Source: VXNJ01 sp009840625
GTDB taxonomy: Bacteria > Chloroflexota > UBA11872 > VXNJ01
NCBI GenBank assembly: GCA_965207915.1
Contig: OZ242304.1
Span: 1-64,000, forward strand
Length of the DNA stretch: 64,000 bases
Direction: 5' to 3'
Position numbers and translations under genes: made by a program. A model generated the notes under the pieces. It made no database searches, was not told the origin of the DNA, and worked only from the letters and a program-made list of their open reading frames with translations. Below, piece by piece: positions 45,449 to 55,123 of the stretch; positions within the stretch are counted from its first letter, which is position 1; each line of letters opens with the position of its first letter.

Positions 45449-48172
45449 ATGACCACCACGAGAAGCGCCGCTTCACCCGCGCCGGACTCGTCGCCGCAAG
45501 GCGCAATGCCGGAAGCGCTGCTGCGCCCCTATGATCCGGCCGCGGTCGAGCCGGGGATTTACGCCGCCTGGGAGGGTTCGGGCGCGTTCCAGGCCGAGGT
45601 CGATCCGGACCGGGAACCCTATTCGATCGCCATGCCGCCGCCGAATCTGACCGGCGCGCTGCATTACGGTCACGTTGCCTTCGTTACTTTCCAGGATCTG
45701 ATGATCCGCTGGCAGCGCATGCGCGGCGTGCCGGCCCTCTGGCTGCCAGGCACCGATCATGCCGCGATCGCCACCAACGCGGTGCTGGTCAATCAGCTGG
45801 CGGGCGAGGGCAAGTCCCGCGAGGACATCGGCCGCCCGGCGTTCGAGGAAATGTTCTGGGACTGGATGCGCCAGAGCGGCCAGCGGATCCGCTCCCAGTT
45901 GCGCATGGCGGGCGCCTCGTGCGATTGGTCGCGCGAGCGGTTCACCATGGACCCCGGATTGTCGCGGGCGGTTAACGCCGCTTTCGTCCAGCTGTACGAA
46001 AAAGGCCTTATCTACCGCGGCAGCTACCTGGTCAACTGGGACCCGGTCGACCAGACCGCAATCTCGGACATCGAGGTCGAATACCAGGAGGTGGACGGCT
46101 GGCTCTGGACGGTCCGCTATCCGCTCGCCGAAGGCGGCCACCTGAAGGTCGCCACCACCCGGCCGGAAACGATCCTGGGCGATACCGCGATCGCGGTGAA
46201 TCCCGCCGACGAACGCTATCGCGACCTGGTCGGCAAGCAGGCGCTGGTGCCGGTCCTGGGCCGGTCGATACCAATCGTCGCCGATGACTACGTGGACCCC
46301 GAATTCGGCTCCGGCGCGGTCAAGGTCACGCCGGGACACGACCCCAACGACTACGCGATCGGGCAGCGCCACGACCTGCCGATGATCAACATCCTCGAAC
46401 TCGACGGCCGACTCAACGACAACGCCGGCCCGTTCGCCGGCCAGACCCGCGAAGCGGCCCGCGCCAATCTGCTGGATCGGCTCGAGGGCGACGGCCTACT
46501 GGCCGGCCGCAGCCCCCACCGCCACGCCGTCGGCCACGGCCAACGCTCGGGAGCGGTTATCGAGCCGATGCTCTCGCAGCAATGGTTCGTGGAAACCTCC
46601 TCGATGGCCGCCAAGGCTGCCGCCGCGGTCCGCTCGGGCGAAATCCAGTTCCACCCACCGCGGTTCGCGCAGGTGTTCCTGCACTGGATGGACAACATCC
46701 GCGATTGGTGCATTTCGCGCCAGATCTGGGTAGGGCACCGCATCCCGGTCTGGTACTGCGAATCCTGCCCGGAACCAATCGTGGCCACCGACGATCCCGG
46801 GACCTGCCCTGATTGCGGCGGAAACCTGCGCCAGGACAGCGACGTGCTCGACACCTGGTTCTCCTCCGGGCTGTGGACGTTTTCCACCCTGGGTTGGCCC
46901 GACGAGACCGAGGACCTGGCTTACTTCCACCCGACCACGGTGATGGAAACCGGCTACGACATCATCTTCTTCTGGGTGGCCCGGATGGCGATGCTGAGCC
47001 TGGAGCTACTGGATCAAATCCCGTTTCGGCACGTTTACCTGAACGGCCTGCTGCGCCGAGCCGACGGGTCCAAAGTGTCAAAGTCCGATCCCCAGCCGGG
47101 CGACGATCCGGCCGAGGTAATCGGCGAGTTCGGCGCCGACGCGGTTCGCTACCTCATCGCCACCGGCTCAAGCCCGGGCAACGATATGAAGCTCTCCTGG
47201 GACCGACTCACCGCCGCCCGCAATTTCGCCAACAAGCTCTGGAACGCAGCCCGGTTCGTGATCGCCGCCGAGCAACCGCCAGGCACCGCCCGCGCCGCCC
47301 CGACCGCGTTCGACAGCTGGATCCTGGAACGGCGCGACCAGACCGTGGCGACGGTCTCCCAGCTACTGGAGCGCTTCCAGTTCGGCGAGGCCGGCCAGGC
47401 CGTTCACGATCTGCTCTGGCGCGATTTCTGCGACTGGTACATCGAGGCCGCCAAACTGCGCCTGGCCGGGCCGGACAAGGCCGCCGCGGCCCAGGCGGCG
47501 GCGGTCCTGCGCGAAGTCTTCCTGGACGGGTTGAAGCTCCTGCATCCCTACATGCCGTTCGTCACCGAAGCGCTCTGGGGGCATCTGCAGGCCGGCCGGG
47601 GCGCCTCCGACCTGATAGTGGCGTCATGGCCCGAGCCTGGCAAGCCCGACCCGGTCCGCGAGCGGACAGCCGGGAACGTTTCCGCCCTGCAGGCCGCGAT
47701 CGGAGCGATCCGCCGGGTGCGGTCGGATTTCAGGATCGATCCGGGAGCGCTGGTGCCGGCCGAAATCGTGCCCGGTCCGGCCGCGGCCGAGATTGAATCC
47801 GAAGCCGACGTGATCAAGCGCCTGGCGCGGATATCCGAGCTGGAGATTGCCGGGGCCCAGTCCGGCGACGTGGCCGAGAGCGGAGCGATCATGCGCCGCC
47901 ACGACCGCCGCTGCGCTTTCGTCGCGGCCGAGGGGATCCAGGTTTATCTGCCGCTGGAAGAATTGCTCGATCTGGACGCCGAGCGCGCCCGCGCCGCGGA
48001 CCGGGCCAAGGACCTGCAGGCCCGGCGTGGCCGTCTGCAGGGGATGCTCGCCAACCCCGGGTTCGTGGGCAAGGCACCGGCGGCGGTCGTAGAGCAGCGC
48101 CGGACCGAACTGGCGACGATTAGCGCCGACCTGGACAACGTGCTCAAGTTCATTTCCGAGCTCGACGCGTGA
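45449..48172 (+). CDS. valS: Valine-tRNA ligase
   Basis: A 907-residue class I synthetase. HIGH motif as NLTGALHYGH, editing-domain region VATTRPETILGDTAIAVNPA, a zinc-like cluster CESCPEPIVA/CPDCGG, DVLDTWFSSGLWTFSTLGWP and KMSKS as GSKVSKSDPQ. The C-terminus is a coiled-coil arm (LDAERARAADRAKDLQARRG). Met to Val in the KMSKS motif is a mild deviation. ATG 45449 is 28 bases after the phosphorylase stop. Its TGA overlaps the hydantoinase start by 4 bases. Confidence 0.96.
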   Translation: MTTTRSAASPAPDSSPQGAMPEALLRPYDPAAVEPGIYAAWEGSGAFQAEVDPDREPYSIAMPPPNLTGALHYGHVAFVTFQDLMIRWQRMRGVPALWLPGTDHAAIATNAVLVNQLAGEGKSREDIGRPAFEEMFWDWMRQSGQRIRSQLRMAGASCDWSRERFTMDPGLSRAVNAAFVQLYEKGLIYRGSYLVNWDPVDQTAISDIEVEYQEVDGWLWTVRYPLAEGGHLKVATTRPETILGDTAIAVNPADERYRDLVGKQALVPVLGRSIPIVADDYVDPEFGSGAVKVTPGHDPNDYAIGQRHDLPMINILELDGRLNDNAGPFAGQTREAARANLLDRLEGDGLLAGRSPHRHAVGHGQRSGAVIEPMLSQQWFVETSSMAAKAAAAVRSGEIQFHPPRFAQVFLHWMDNIRDWCISRQIWVGHRIPVWYCESCPEPIVATDDPGTCPDCGGNLRQDSDVLDTWFSSGLWTFSTLGWPDETEDLAYFHPTTVMETGYDIIFFWVARMAMLSLELLDQIPFRHVYLNGLLRRADGSKVSKSDPQPGDDPAEVIGEFGADAVRYLIATGSSPGNDMKLSWDRLTAARNFANKLWNAARFVIAAEQPPGTARAAPTAFDSWILERRDQTVATVSQLLERFQFGEAGQAVHDLLWRDFCDWYIEAAKLRLAGPDKAAAAQAAAVLREVFLDGLKLLHPYMPFVTEALWGHLQAGRGASDLIVASWPEPGKPDPVRERTAGNVSALQAAIGAIRRVRSDFRIDPGALVPAEIVPGPAAAEIESEADVIKRLARISELEIAGAQSGDVAESGAIMRRHDRRCAFVAAEGIQVYLPLEELLDLDAERARAADRAKDLQARRGRLQGMLANPGFVGKAPAAVVEQRRTELATISADLDNVLKFISELDA

Positions 48173-49812
48173 GCGCCCAGACCGGCGGGACCGTCGGCGC
48201 ATTTCAGATCTCGCTGTTCGAGCGGCTGTTCGCCTCGATCGCCCAGGAAATGGGCGTTACCCTGCAACGGTCCTCCTTTTCTCCCAATATCAAGGAACGC
48301 CGCGACTTCTCATGCGCGGTGTTCGACCGCCGCGGCCGGATCATCGCCCAGGCCGAGCACATCCCGGTGCACCTGGGGGCGATGCCGATGTCGGTTGCCG
48401 CCGCGATCGAACTTTTCGATCAAGACAAGGCGGCGCCCGGCGACCTGGTGATCCTCAACGATCCCTATCGCGGCGGCACCCATCTGCCCGACATCACCAC
48501 CGTTTCGCCGGTTTACGTGAACGCGGACGATGGTCCGACCTTGTTCGGTTACGCGGCAACCCGCGCCCACCACGCCGACGTCGGCGGAATGAGCCCGGGA
48601 TCGATGGCGATCGCGCGCGAGATATTCCAGGAGGGCCTGATCATCCCGCCGGTGAAGCTGGTCCGCGCCGGTTCGATCGAGCGTGGCGTGCTGGATCTGA
48701 TCGTGGCCAACGTGCGCACCCCGACCGAGCGGCACGGGGACCTAACCGCCCAGCTGGCGGCGCACCGGGTGGCCGAGCGCCGGACCGGCGACATCGCGGC
48801 CCGGTACGGACTCGAACGAATCATTTCGATCTCGCAGGAACTCATCGACTACTCGTCCCGGCTGGCGCGCGCCCGAATCGCCCGCCTGCCGCAAGGGACG
48901 TACGAATTCGTCGACTACCTGGACAATGACGGGATTTCCCCCGAACCGCTGCCGATCCGCGTCCGCGTGGACATTGACCAGGATGGAATGCGGTTCGACT
49001 TTGCCGGGACTAGCCCGCAGGTCACCGGCTCGCTGAACGCCCCCGCCTCGGTGGCGCGCTCGGCGGTCTATTACGTGCTGCGCTGCATAGTCGGTGACGA
49101 CGTGCCGGCCAACGACGGACTCTACGGATCGGTGACGATCAGGGTCCCCAAGCGATCGCTCCTGGATCCGGAGTCCCCGCGCCCGGTAGCCGGCGGCAAC
49201 GTCGAAACCTCGCAGCGAGTCGTCGATGCCGTCTGGGGCGCGCTGGCGCCGGCCCTTCCGGACCTGGTGCCGGCGGCCGGACAGGGAACTATGAACAACA
49301 TCACCCTGGGCGGATACGACGACCAGCGCGCGGCGCCGTTCGCGTACTACGAGACCATGGGCGGCGGCGGCGGCGGAGGACCGAACCGACCCGGTGCGCA
49401 CGGCATCCACGTTGCGATGAGCAACACCTGGAACTCACCGATCGAAGCCCTCGAGCACGCATTGCCGGTGCGGGTGCGGCGCTATTCGCTGCGCCCCGGC
49501 TCGGGCGGGGACGGCGCCCATCCCGGCGGAATGGGGCTGCGCCGCGACATCGAGGTGCTCACCAATACGGAAGTGACCCTGCTCGGCGAACGTCGCCGCC
49601 ACCGCCCCTGGGGATTGGCCGGCGGGGGCAGCGGCGCTCCCGGCGACGACCAGGTCTTGCGCGCCGGCGGCTGGGAGAAGGTCGGAGCCAAAGCAACCGT
49701 GATGCTCGAACCCGGCGAGGTGATCTCGCTGCGATCGCCCGGCGGGGGCGGTTGGGGCCGGAGCCCGGATGAGCAATCGGCGACTGCCGAGGATGAGCAC
49801 CCCCAGACCTAG
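48169..49812 (+). CDS. Hydantoinase B/oxoprolinase family protein
   Basis: 547 residues matching the HyuB half: SLFERLFASIAQEMGVTLQR, FSPNIKERRDFSCAVFD, HLGAMPMSVAAAIELF, NDPYRGGTHLPDIT and a Gly-rich stretch (ETMGGGGGGGPNRPGAHG) toward the end. It should act in ATP-dependent opening of hydantoin- or oxoproline-like rings, normally with a HyuA subunit; none is visible beside it. GTG 48169 overlaps the valS stop (GTGA). Confidence 0.9.
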   Translation: MSAQTGGTVGAFQISLFERLFASIAQEMGVTLQRSSFSPNIKERRDFSCAVFDRRGRIIAQAEHIPVHLGAMPMSVAAAIELFDQDKAAPGDLVILNDPYRGGTHLPDITTVSPVYVNADDGPTLFGYAATRAHHADVGGMSPGSMAIAREIFQEGLIIPPVKLVRAGSIERGVLDLIVANVRTPTERHGDLTAQLAAHRVAERRTGDIAARYGLERIISISQELIDYSSRLARARIARLPQGTYEFVDYLDNDGISPEPLPIRVRVDIDQDGMRFDFAGTSPQVTGSLNAPASVARSAVYYVLRCIVGDDVPANDGLYGSVTIRVPKRSLLDPESPRPVAGGNVETSQRVVDAVWGALAPALPDLVPAAGQGTMNNITLGGYDDQRAAPFAYYETMGGGGGGGPNRPGAHGIHVAMSNTWNSPIEALEHALPVRVRRYSLRPGSGGDGAHPGGMGLRRDIEVLTNTEVTLLGERRRHRPWGLAGGGSGAPGDDQVLRAGGWEKVGAKATVMLEPGEVISLRSPGGGGWGRSPDEQSATAEDEHPQT

Positions 49813-50569
49813 CCGGCGATCGGGTGCGGACGGAGACGGCTCAGGTCCGGCCCTGGTCAGGCTGCTGGCCGCGGCGGCCGACCTAAATTGCGGGGTCGCG
49901 GCGGTGGACGAGGCCGACCTCGGTTTTAAATTGCTGCCCGATCTGGGCCGTGAACTCGCGCTTGCGGTTGCCGGCCGCCTGGGCGCAAACACCCTGACCG
50001 TCCGGCTCGATACCGGATCGGAATCGGTCGATCCCGCGGCGCTGGGTGCCGACGCGCTGCGCCGCATCGTTCGGATCGACAAACTCCCGGAATTCGGACC
50101 CAGGCCGGCGGGATACTCGTGTGCGCCGATCAGCACCCTGGCGCCTGCGCGGTTCCTCGCGTTTTTCGGGCAGTTGTTCGGCCCCGACGACCTGGGGCTT
50201 GGCGACCGGACCGCGCTTCTGCGCACCGCCAGCGACTTGCATCGGGGCAGGCCGGTGCAGGGCCGTGGCGACTATCTGGGCCGGGTGGTATTGAACGGGT
50301 CCGAACCGGTTGGGCTCTTCTTCCTGGCCGGCGACGGCCCGGAGCGCGAACTGGGTTTTCTGGGGGCGGCGCCGAGGCTGCGCCGTCGGTTCGGGTTGCG
50401 CGGGGCGCTGGCGTCGGGAGTCTCCTGGATGCGGGGAAACGGAATATCGTCGCTCACCGCCGAGATCGCGGTGCAGAATTCGGCTTCGCTGGCAATGGCC
50501 AAACGCCTGGGATCCCGGACGATGGGGTTCAGGGCCGTTTACTTGATTGACGCAGCGCGAAGGCGATGA
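49769..50569 (+). CDS. GNAT-like acetyltransferase
   Basis: 266 residues. The second half is GNAT-like: VLNGSEPVGLFFLAGDGPER, FLGAAPRLRRRFGLRGALAS and TAEIAVQNSASLAMAKRLG, the last being the usual AsN-x-S helix pattern. The N-terminal half is not recognised and may be a degenerate second acetyltransferase domain. Start ATG 49769 overlaps hyuB by 44 bases; ATG 49793 is an alternative with a 20-base overlap. Substrate unknown. Confidence 0.65.
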   Translation: MSNRRLPRMSTPRPSRRSGADGDGSGPALVRLLAAAADLNCGVAAVDEADLGFKLLPDLGRELALAVAGRLGANTLTVRLDTGSESVDPAALGADALRRIVRIDKLPEFGPRPAGYSCAPISTLAPARFLAFFGQLFGPDDLGLGDRTALLRTASDLHRGRPVQGRGDYLGRVVLNGSEPVGLFFLAGDGPERELGFLGAAPRLRRRFGLRGALASGVSWMRGNGISSLTAEIAVQNSASLAMAKRLGSRTMGFRAVYLIDAARRR

Positions 50570-51747
50570 TCAGCAAATTCGGGTCGCTCTACATAGGGCA
50601 CGTCGACCTCGCCGACATCGGATTCGCGGGCACCCCGGTCGATCAGCGACGACTCTCCGCCGCGCAACTGGCCGGCGTATTTGCCAAGGCCGAATCGATC
50701 GCCGTGCTGATGGAACGTCTGGGTTACGACGCCCTCTGGCTGGGCGAGCACCACTTTCAACACGAAGGTCACGAGTGCATACCCAACCCCCTGCTGCTGG
50801 GGGTTCACCTGTCGCACCTGACCGAGCGGATCAAATTCGGATGCGCCTTCAATGTCACGCCCAACTGGCACCCGCTGCGCCTGGCCGAGGACTACGCGAC
50901 CGCCGACATCCTCACCAACGGACGGATCATCTTCGGGGTCGGCCGCGGATACCACACCCGCGAAGTCGAGACGTTCGGCGCGCCGCTAATCGACCAGGAC
51001 GCGAACCGCGAACTGTTCGAGGAACAGGTCGAAATCATATTCAAGGCTTTCAACCAGCCATCGTTCTCGCACCACGGCAAGAACTACCAGATCCCTCCCC
51101 GGGTGCCCTATCGCGGATACCGGCTGGAGGAAATCACCCTGGTGCCGCGGCCGCGCAATCTTCCGGTCGAGTGTTATCAACCGATCGTCAGCGCCACCCA
51201 GCGCGGGATTGACTTTATGGCCCGCAATGGAATCAAAGCCATGATCGGCGGGGGTGCGGCGGTGGCCGATGGAGCCGCCGAGGAATTGATCCAGACGTGG
51301 CGACGCTCGCTGGCCCGGGCCGGGAGAAAGACCGAGCCGGGCGGGGATCTGGTCGTGAATTTCTACACCCACCTGGCCGACACCGAAGAAAGGGCGGTGG
51401 CGGAGATTCGCCCGTTCGTGGAGGAATACCTGAAGGTCTTCGCGCCTGCAGGTTTGATCGATCTGCCGGAACACCAGCTGGCCGCGCTGGCCAGCGGATC
51501 TGGGATTGAAGAATCCGGATTGTCCGAAGTAGTTGACCAGATCCTGGCCAGCGCCTGGTTGTGCGGACCGCCGGACTTGATCGCCGCCAGGTTGACGGCG
51601 GTCCAGGAGCGCTATCCCGGTCTTGAACAGGTCAACGTCGGATCGGTGATCGGAACCCCCGAAACGGTCGTTTTAGAGCAGTTGCGGTGGTTCGGTGAGG
51701 AAGTGATGCCCAGGTTCCGCGCCGAGCGGGAGGAATGCCCGGACTGA
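50566..51747 (+). CDS. LLM-class (luciferase-like) flavin-dependent oxidoreductase
   Basis: 393 residues with the bacterial luciferase-like TIM-barrel pattern: ERLGYDALWLGEHHF, GVHLSHLTERIKFGCAFNVT, RLAEDYATADILTNGRIIFG, VGRGYHTREVETFG. It uses FMNH2 or F420 to oxidise an unknown substrate. ATGA overlap with the preceding stop shows coupling. Last gene of the deoA-valS cluster; a 100-base gap separates it from thpR on the other strand. Confidence 0.9.
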   Translation: MISKFGSLYIGHVDLADIGFAGTPVDQRRLSAAQLAGVFAKAESIAVLMERLGYDALWLGEHHFQHEGHECIPNPLLLGVHLSHLTERIKFGCAFNVTPNWHPLRLAEDYATADILTNGRIIFGVGRGYHTREVETFGAPLIDQDANRELFEEQVEIIFKAFNQPSFSHHGKNYQIPPRVPYRGYRLEEITLVPRPRNLPVECYQPIVSATQRGIDFMARNGIKAMIGGGAAVADGAAEELIQTWRRSLARAGRKTEPGGDLVVNFYTHLADTEERAVAEIRPFVEEYLKVFAPAGLIDLPEHQLAALASGSGIEESGLSEVVDQILASAWLCGPPDLIAARLTAVQERYPGLEQVNVGSVIGTPETVVLEQLRWFGEEVMPRFRAEREECPD

Positions 51748-51847
51748 GTCGCCCGCCCGCCACACGGTTCCGCGCTGCCAAGCGGAACCCGATCTCGTCG
51801 GCGGCGTTAACGATCGCCGGTGAGGCCGGTGCGAATTGGGAGGCGGT

Positions 51848-52408
51848 TCAACCGAGTTCAGCGCGCTCCAGCAGCTGGTAGCTGGCACCGGAGGTTCCAA
51901 TCCCGCTCCGGTAGAGTCCCAGGTCTTCAATCCGAAAACTGAACCGCACCGGCGCCAGGAGCGAGGCGACCGCCCGCCGGAGCGCGGTCCGTTCCCGGCC
52001 GGATGCCCGCGGACGGATCCGGGCAAGGGTCAGGTGCGGCCGAAACCTTCGCTCGCCGGTGGGCAACCCCTCCTCCGCCAACGCCGTTTGCAGGCGATCC
52101 CGGAGCCGTTCCAACCGTTCAAGGTCCCCGCCGACCGCCGCGGCGAGGATGCTCCTCCGAGATCCGAATACCAATAGGTCTCCCGGAATATCCAGTCGAA
52201 AGGGGGCGATGCCGGGCCCGACACGGCTGACCGCTCCGGCCGCGGAATCGGCCCGGGTCGGGCTGATTTCGCCCAGAAAGGCCAGCGTCAGATGCAGGTT
52301 CTGGGCCGGAACCCGGCGCAGCAACCCTCGGTCGTCCAACCCTTCTAGCACGGCGGCCAACCGGCGGCGGGTTCCCGGGTCGGGGGTGACGGCGACGAAT
52401 ACTCTCAC
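51848..52408 (-). CDS. thpR: RNA 2',3'-cyclic phosphodiesterase
   Basis: 186 residues of the 2H phosphoesterase fold. The two catalytic HxTx motifs are both HLTL (QNLHLTLAFLGEI and FRPHLTLARIRP). It opens 2',3'-cyclic phosphates on RNA ends. ATG 52408 overlaps the hemW stop by 4 bases (ATGA), so it is translated with hemW. Confidence 0.92.
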   Translation of the reverse strand: MRVFVAVTPDPGTRRRLAAVLEGLDDRGLLRRVPAQNLHLTLAFLGEISPTRADSAAGAVSRVGPGIAPFRLDIPGDLLVFGSRRSILAAAVGGDLERLERLRDRLQTALAEEGLPTGERRFRPHLTLARIRPRASGRERTALRRAVASLLAPVRFSFRIEDLGLYRSGIGTSGASYQLLERAELG

Positions 52409-53634
52409 CCTCCGGAGCCGATTCCGGGCAGGAGCGCCGCGCCGAGCGCGTCGGCCAGGAACATACCGCGATCTGATGGATGCAGCCGCACCCCGTCCCT
52501 GACCAGCAAGTTTTCGTGGGCCAATTGCCCGATCAACGGTCCGTGCTCCTCGAGCAGGTCGTATCCGAAACGGTCGTTCAGCCCGGCAAGATCGATTCCG
52601 GCCGCGGTTCGCAGGGGCAACGCGACCGCCTCCCGAAGCAGGTCGCCGGCCTCAAGTTGCTCCGACCCGGCCAATAGGGAGTCGCCGGACCTGACCCGGT
52701 CGGCGTAGCGATCCGGGCGGCGCACAAGGTGGTAGCGCCGATTGCCCAGGAATCCGTGCGCGCCGCAACCCAGGGGCAGGTAGCGGCCGCCCGCCCAAAC
52801 TGCGGCGTTGTGACGGCAACGGTGGCCGGTTCGGGCCCAGTTGGAGGTCTCGTAGTGTTCGAATCCGGCCGACCCCAGGATTCCGAGCGCGGCCTGGTAG
52901 TAAGGGAACATCCCGTCGCCATCAGGGACCCGGCCAAGTTCGACAGCCCTGGTTCGGGCGCGTTGCGAATCGAGCGTGAGGGCGTAACAGGAGACGTGCC
53001 CGACGCCCAGACGAGCGGCCCGCTTCAAATCCGACCGCCAATCCTCCAGCGACTGCCCGGGTGTGCCGTAGATCAGATCGATCGAAATCGACCCGAACCC
53101 GGCCGCCACCGCCAGTTCGACCGCCCGCCCGGCCGATTCGCCGGTGTGGTCACGGTCGAGCAGGCTCAGGCTCCGGTCGGCAAATGACTGCACTCCCAGG
53201 CTCAAGCGCGTGACCCCGGAATCGGTCATTGCGGCATAGACCTCGGCGCTGGCATCGGCCGGGTTCGCTTCGACGGTAAATTCGCCGCCCGGGGCCAACC
53301 GCAGGCTCCGCCGCAGCGTTGCAAGTAACCGTCCCAAACGTTCCGGCCCGGCATGGCTGGGGGTGCCGCCGCCGACGTATATGGTGTCGATCCGGGGACT
53401 TGGATCCAGGAATTCAGTGACTGCGGAAACCTCGACCCCGAGGGCGTCCAGGTAATCGGCGACCGCGCCCTCTCCGCCGACATGCACGTTGAAGTCGCAG
53501 TACCAGCAGTGCCGGCGACAGAAGGGGAAATGGACGTAGGCCCCGACCGACCCGGACGCGCACACGTCGGGCCGGCCAAACCGGTGCGGATCCCAGGTCA
53601 AGAAGGCCTTCTCCCCGACCGGCGGCGAAGACAC
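52405..53634 (-). CDS. hemW: HemW-like radical SAM protein (heme chaperone)
   Basis: 409 residues. The radical SAM motif CRRHCWYCDF carries the [4Fe-4S] cysteines plus the extra Cys-Tyr-Cys typical of HemW. YVGGGTPS, SLGVQSFADRSLSLLDRDHT and CRHNAAVWAGGRYLPLGCGA follow; the HNxxxW motif of HemW is present with Ala-Ala-Val instead of Leu-x-Tyr. It was long annotated as oxygen-independent coproporphyrinogen oxidase but lacks that activity in tested members. ATG 53634, the first gene of a hemW-thpR pair. Confidence 0.9.
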   Translation of the reverse strand: MSSPPVGEKAFLTWDPHRFGRPDVCASGSVGAYVHFPFCRRHCWYCDFNVHVGGEGAVADYLDALGVEVSAVTEFLDPSPRIDTIYVGGGTPSHAGPERLGRLLATLRRSLRLAPGGEFTVEANPADASAEVYAAMTDSGVTRLSLGVQSFADRSLSLLDRDHTGESAGRAVELAVAAGFGSISIDLIYGTPGQSLEDWRSDLKRAARLGVGHVSCYALTLDSQRARTRAVELGRVPDGDGMFPYYQAALGILGSAGFEHYETSNWARTGHRCRHNAAVWAGGRYLPLGCGAHGFLGNRRYHLVRRPDRYADRVRSGDSLLAGSEQLEAGDLLREAVALPLRTAAGIDLAGLNDRFGYDLLEEHGPLIGQLAHENLLVRDGVRLHPSDRGMFLADALGAALLPGIGSGG

Positions 53635-53689
53635 TTACATAATTTGTGGTTAATGCCCAGCAGGCCCTCCCATCGGACAGGTCCGACCC

Positions 53690-54523
53690 CTGATCATCGA
53701 CGCCCACACCCACATTTTTCCACCGACCGTGATCGCCGACCGCGCCGCGCTGGCGGAGCGCGAGCCGTGGTTCGGCGCGCTTTACGGTGGGCGGGCGCGG
53801 ATGGCCGACGCCGATGCGCTGCTCTCGGAGATGGACCGCGCCGGGGTCGAGCGCTCGCTCTGCTTCGGGTTCGGTTGGCGGGGCCTGAAGATGCACCGGC
53901 GATGCAACGATTACCTGGTCGAAACCGCCGCCGGCAGCGGCGGCAGGATCCGCGCCGGTATAACGGTCCCAGTTGCCGACGCCGACGCGACGATTGCCGA
54001 GCTCGAATACTGGCGCGGGGCGCCGGTGGCGGCCGTGGGCGAGCTCTACGCCGACGGTCAGGGATTCGACCTGGCCAACCTGCACCGCTCGTCGCCGCTG
54101 CCCCAGGCGTGCGTCGACCGGGACCTGATCCTGTGCATCCACGTGACCGAACCGGCCGGCCACTCCTACCCCGGCAAAGACTCAACCGGGCCGCGCCAGA
54201 TCGCCGATTTCCTGGCAGGGATGCCGGAGGGGCTGCGGTTGCAGCTGCCACACTGGGGAGCCGGGTTCGGGATCTTCGAATCGATGCCGGAGATCCGGGC
54301 CCGGACCGGGTCGGTGCGCTACGACTGCGCGGCCTCGCACCTGCTTTACGACGATTCAATTTACGGCCTAATGGCCCGGATCGCGCCCGGTCGGATCCTT
54401 TTCGGGTCCGACTATCCCCTGACCAGCCAGCGCCGAATGCTGCGCCGGGTGCGCCGGGTCGGCCTGGAGGCCGGCCTGGAGGCAGACTTTCTGGGCCGCA
54501 GCGCCGACGGCTGGGGAATCTGA
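53690..54523 (+). CDS. Amidohydrolase family protein, probable CTG start
   Basis: About 277 residues. The metal-binding HxH of amidohydrolase-2 proteins is present as IIDAHTHIFPP, with HWGAGFGIFES and FGSDYPL further on. The first AUG/GUG/UUG in frame, GTG 53729, lies after that motif and would delete it. The frame is open upstream only to a TAA at 53651, so CTG 53690, directly before IIDAHTH, is the best start; a sequencing error is the alternative. The TGA is followed at once by the rdgB ATG. Confidence 0.7.
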   Translation: MIIDAHTHIFPPTVIADRAALAEREPWFGALYGGRARMADADALLSEMDRAGVERSLCFGFGWRGLKMHRRCNDYLVETAAGSGGRIRAGITVPVADADATIAELEYWRGAPVAAVGELYADGQGFDLANLHRSSPLPQACVDRDLILCIHVTEPAGHSYPGKDSTGPRQIADFLAGMPEGLRLQLPHWGAGFGIFESMPEIRARTGSVRYDCAASHLLYDDSIYGLMARIAPGRILFGSDYPLTSQRRMLRRVRRVGLEAGLEADFLGRSADGWGI

Positions 54524-55123
54524 ATGAGCGACCCGGCGGTTAGGACGATGCTGCTGGCTACCTCCAATCCCGGCAAGGCCGCCGAATTCGATGACCTCCT
54601 TGCCGGCCGCGGTTGGGGCAGCCTGCGCCCCGACCAGATTGGCATCCGGATCGAGGTAGCTGAGGAAGGCGAGACTTTCGCCGAAAACTCGGCGCGCAAG
54701 GCGCTGGCTTATTCCGAACTAACCGAATTGCCGGTCCTGGCCGATGATTCCGGCCTTGAGGTTGATGCCCTGCACGGCGCGCCGGGGGTGCGCACGGCGC
54801 GGCTGGCCAAGGGCAGCGATGCCGACCGGACCGAGGCGCTGCTCTCGCTCATGCACGGGATGCCGTCGCCGCTGCGGTCGGCCCAATTCCGGAGCGTGGT
54901 GACCATCGCCCGCTGCGGGTCCGTCCTCGCCGTCGGCGAAGGCACCCTGCGGGGCACGATCCTGGCGGCCCCCCGCGGCGAGAGCGGATTCGGGTACGAT
55001 CCGGTTTTCATGCCCGCGGGCGGGGAATGCACGCTGGCCCAGCTCGGCATCGCGGCCAAGAATTCCATTTCGCATCGACGTGCCGCGGTCCTTGCCGCGC
55101 TGGATGAACTTGAGCTCGGCTAG
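54524..55123 (+). CDS. rdgB: Non-canonical purine NTP pyrophosphatase (RdgB/HAM1)
   Basis: 199 residues. Family motifs are TSNPGKAAEF, GETFAENSARKA, ADDSGLEVDAL and GFGYDPVFMP. It removes ITP and XTP from the nucleotide pool. ATG 54524 follows the amidohydrolase stop directly. It overlaps rsmA by 20 bases. Confidence 0.94.
   Translation: MSDPAVRTMLLATSNPGKAAEFDDLLAGRGWGSLRPDQIGIRIEVAEEGETFAENSARKALAYSELTELPVLADDSGLEVDALHGAPGVRTARLAKGSDADRTEALLSLMHGMPSPLRSAQFRSVVTIARCGSVLAVGEGTLRGTILAAPRGESGFGYDPVFMPAGGECTLAQLGIAAKNSISHRRAAVLAALDELELG

Noticed and set aside
46813..47796. A 327-codon plus-strand frame inside valS
   Set aside because: Shifted reading of valS with an Arg-rich translation, while the valS frame is intact.
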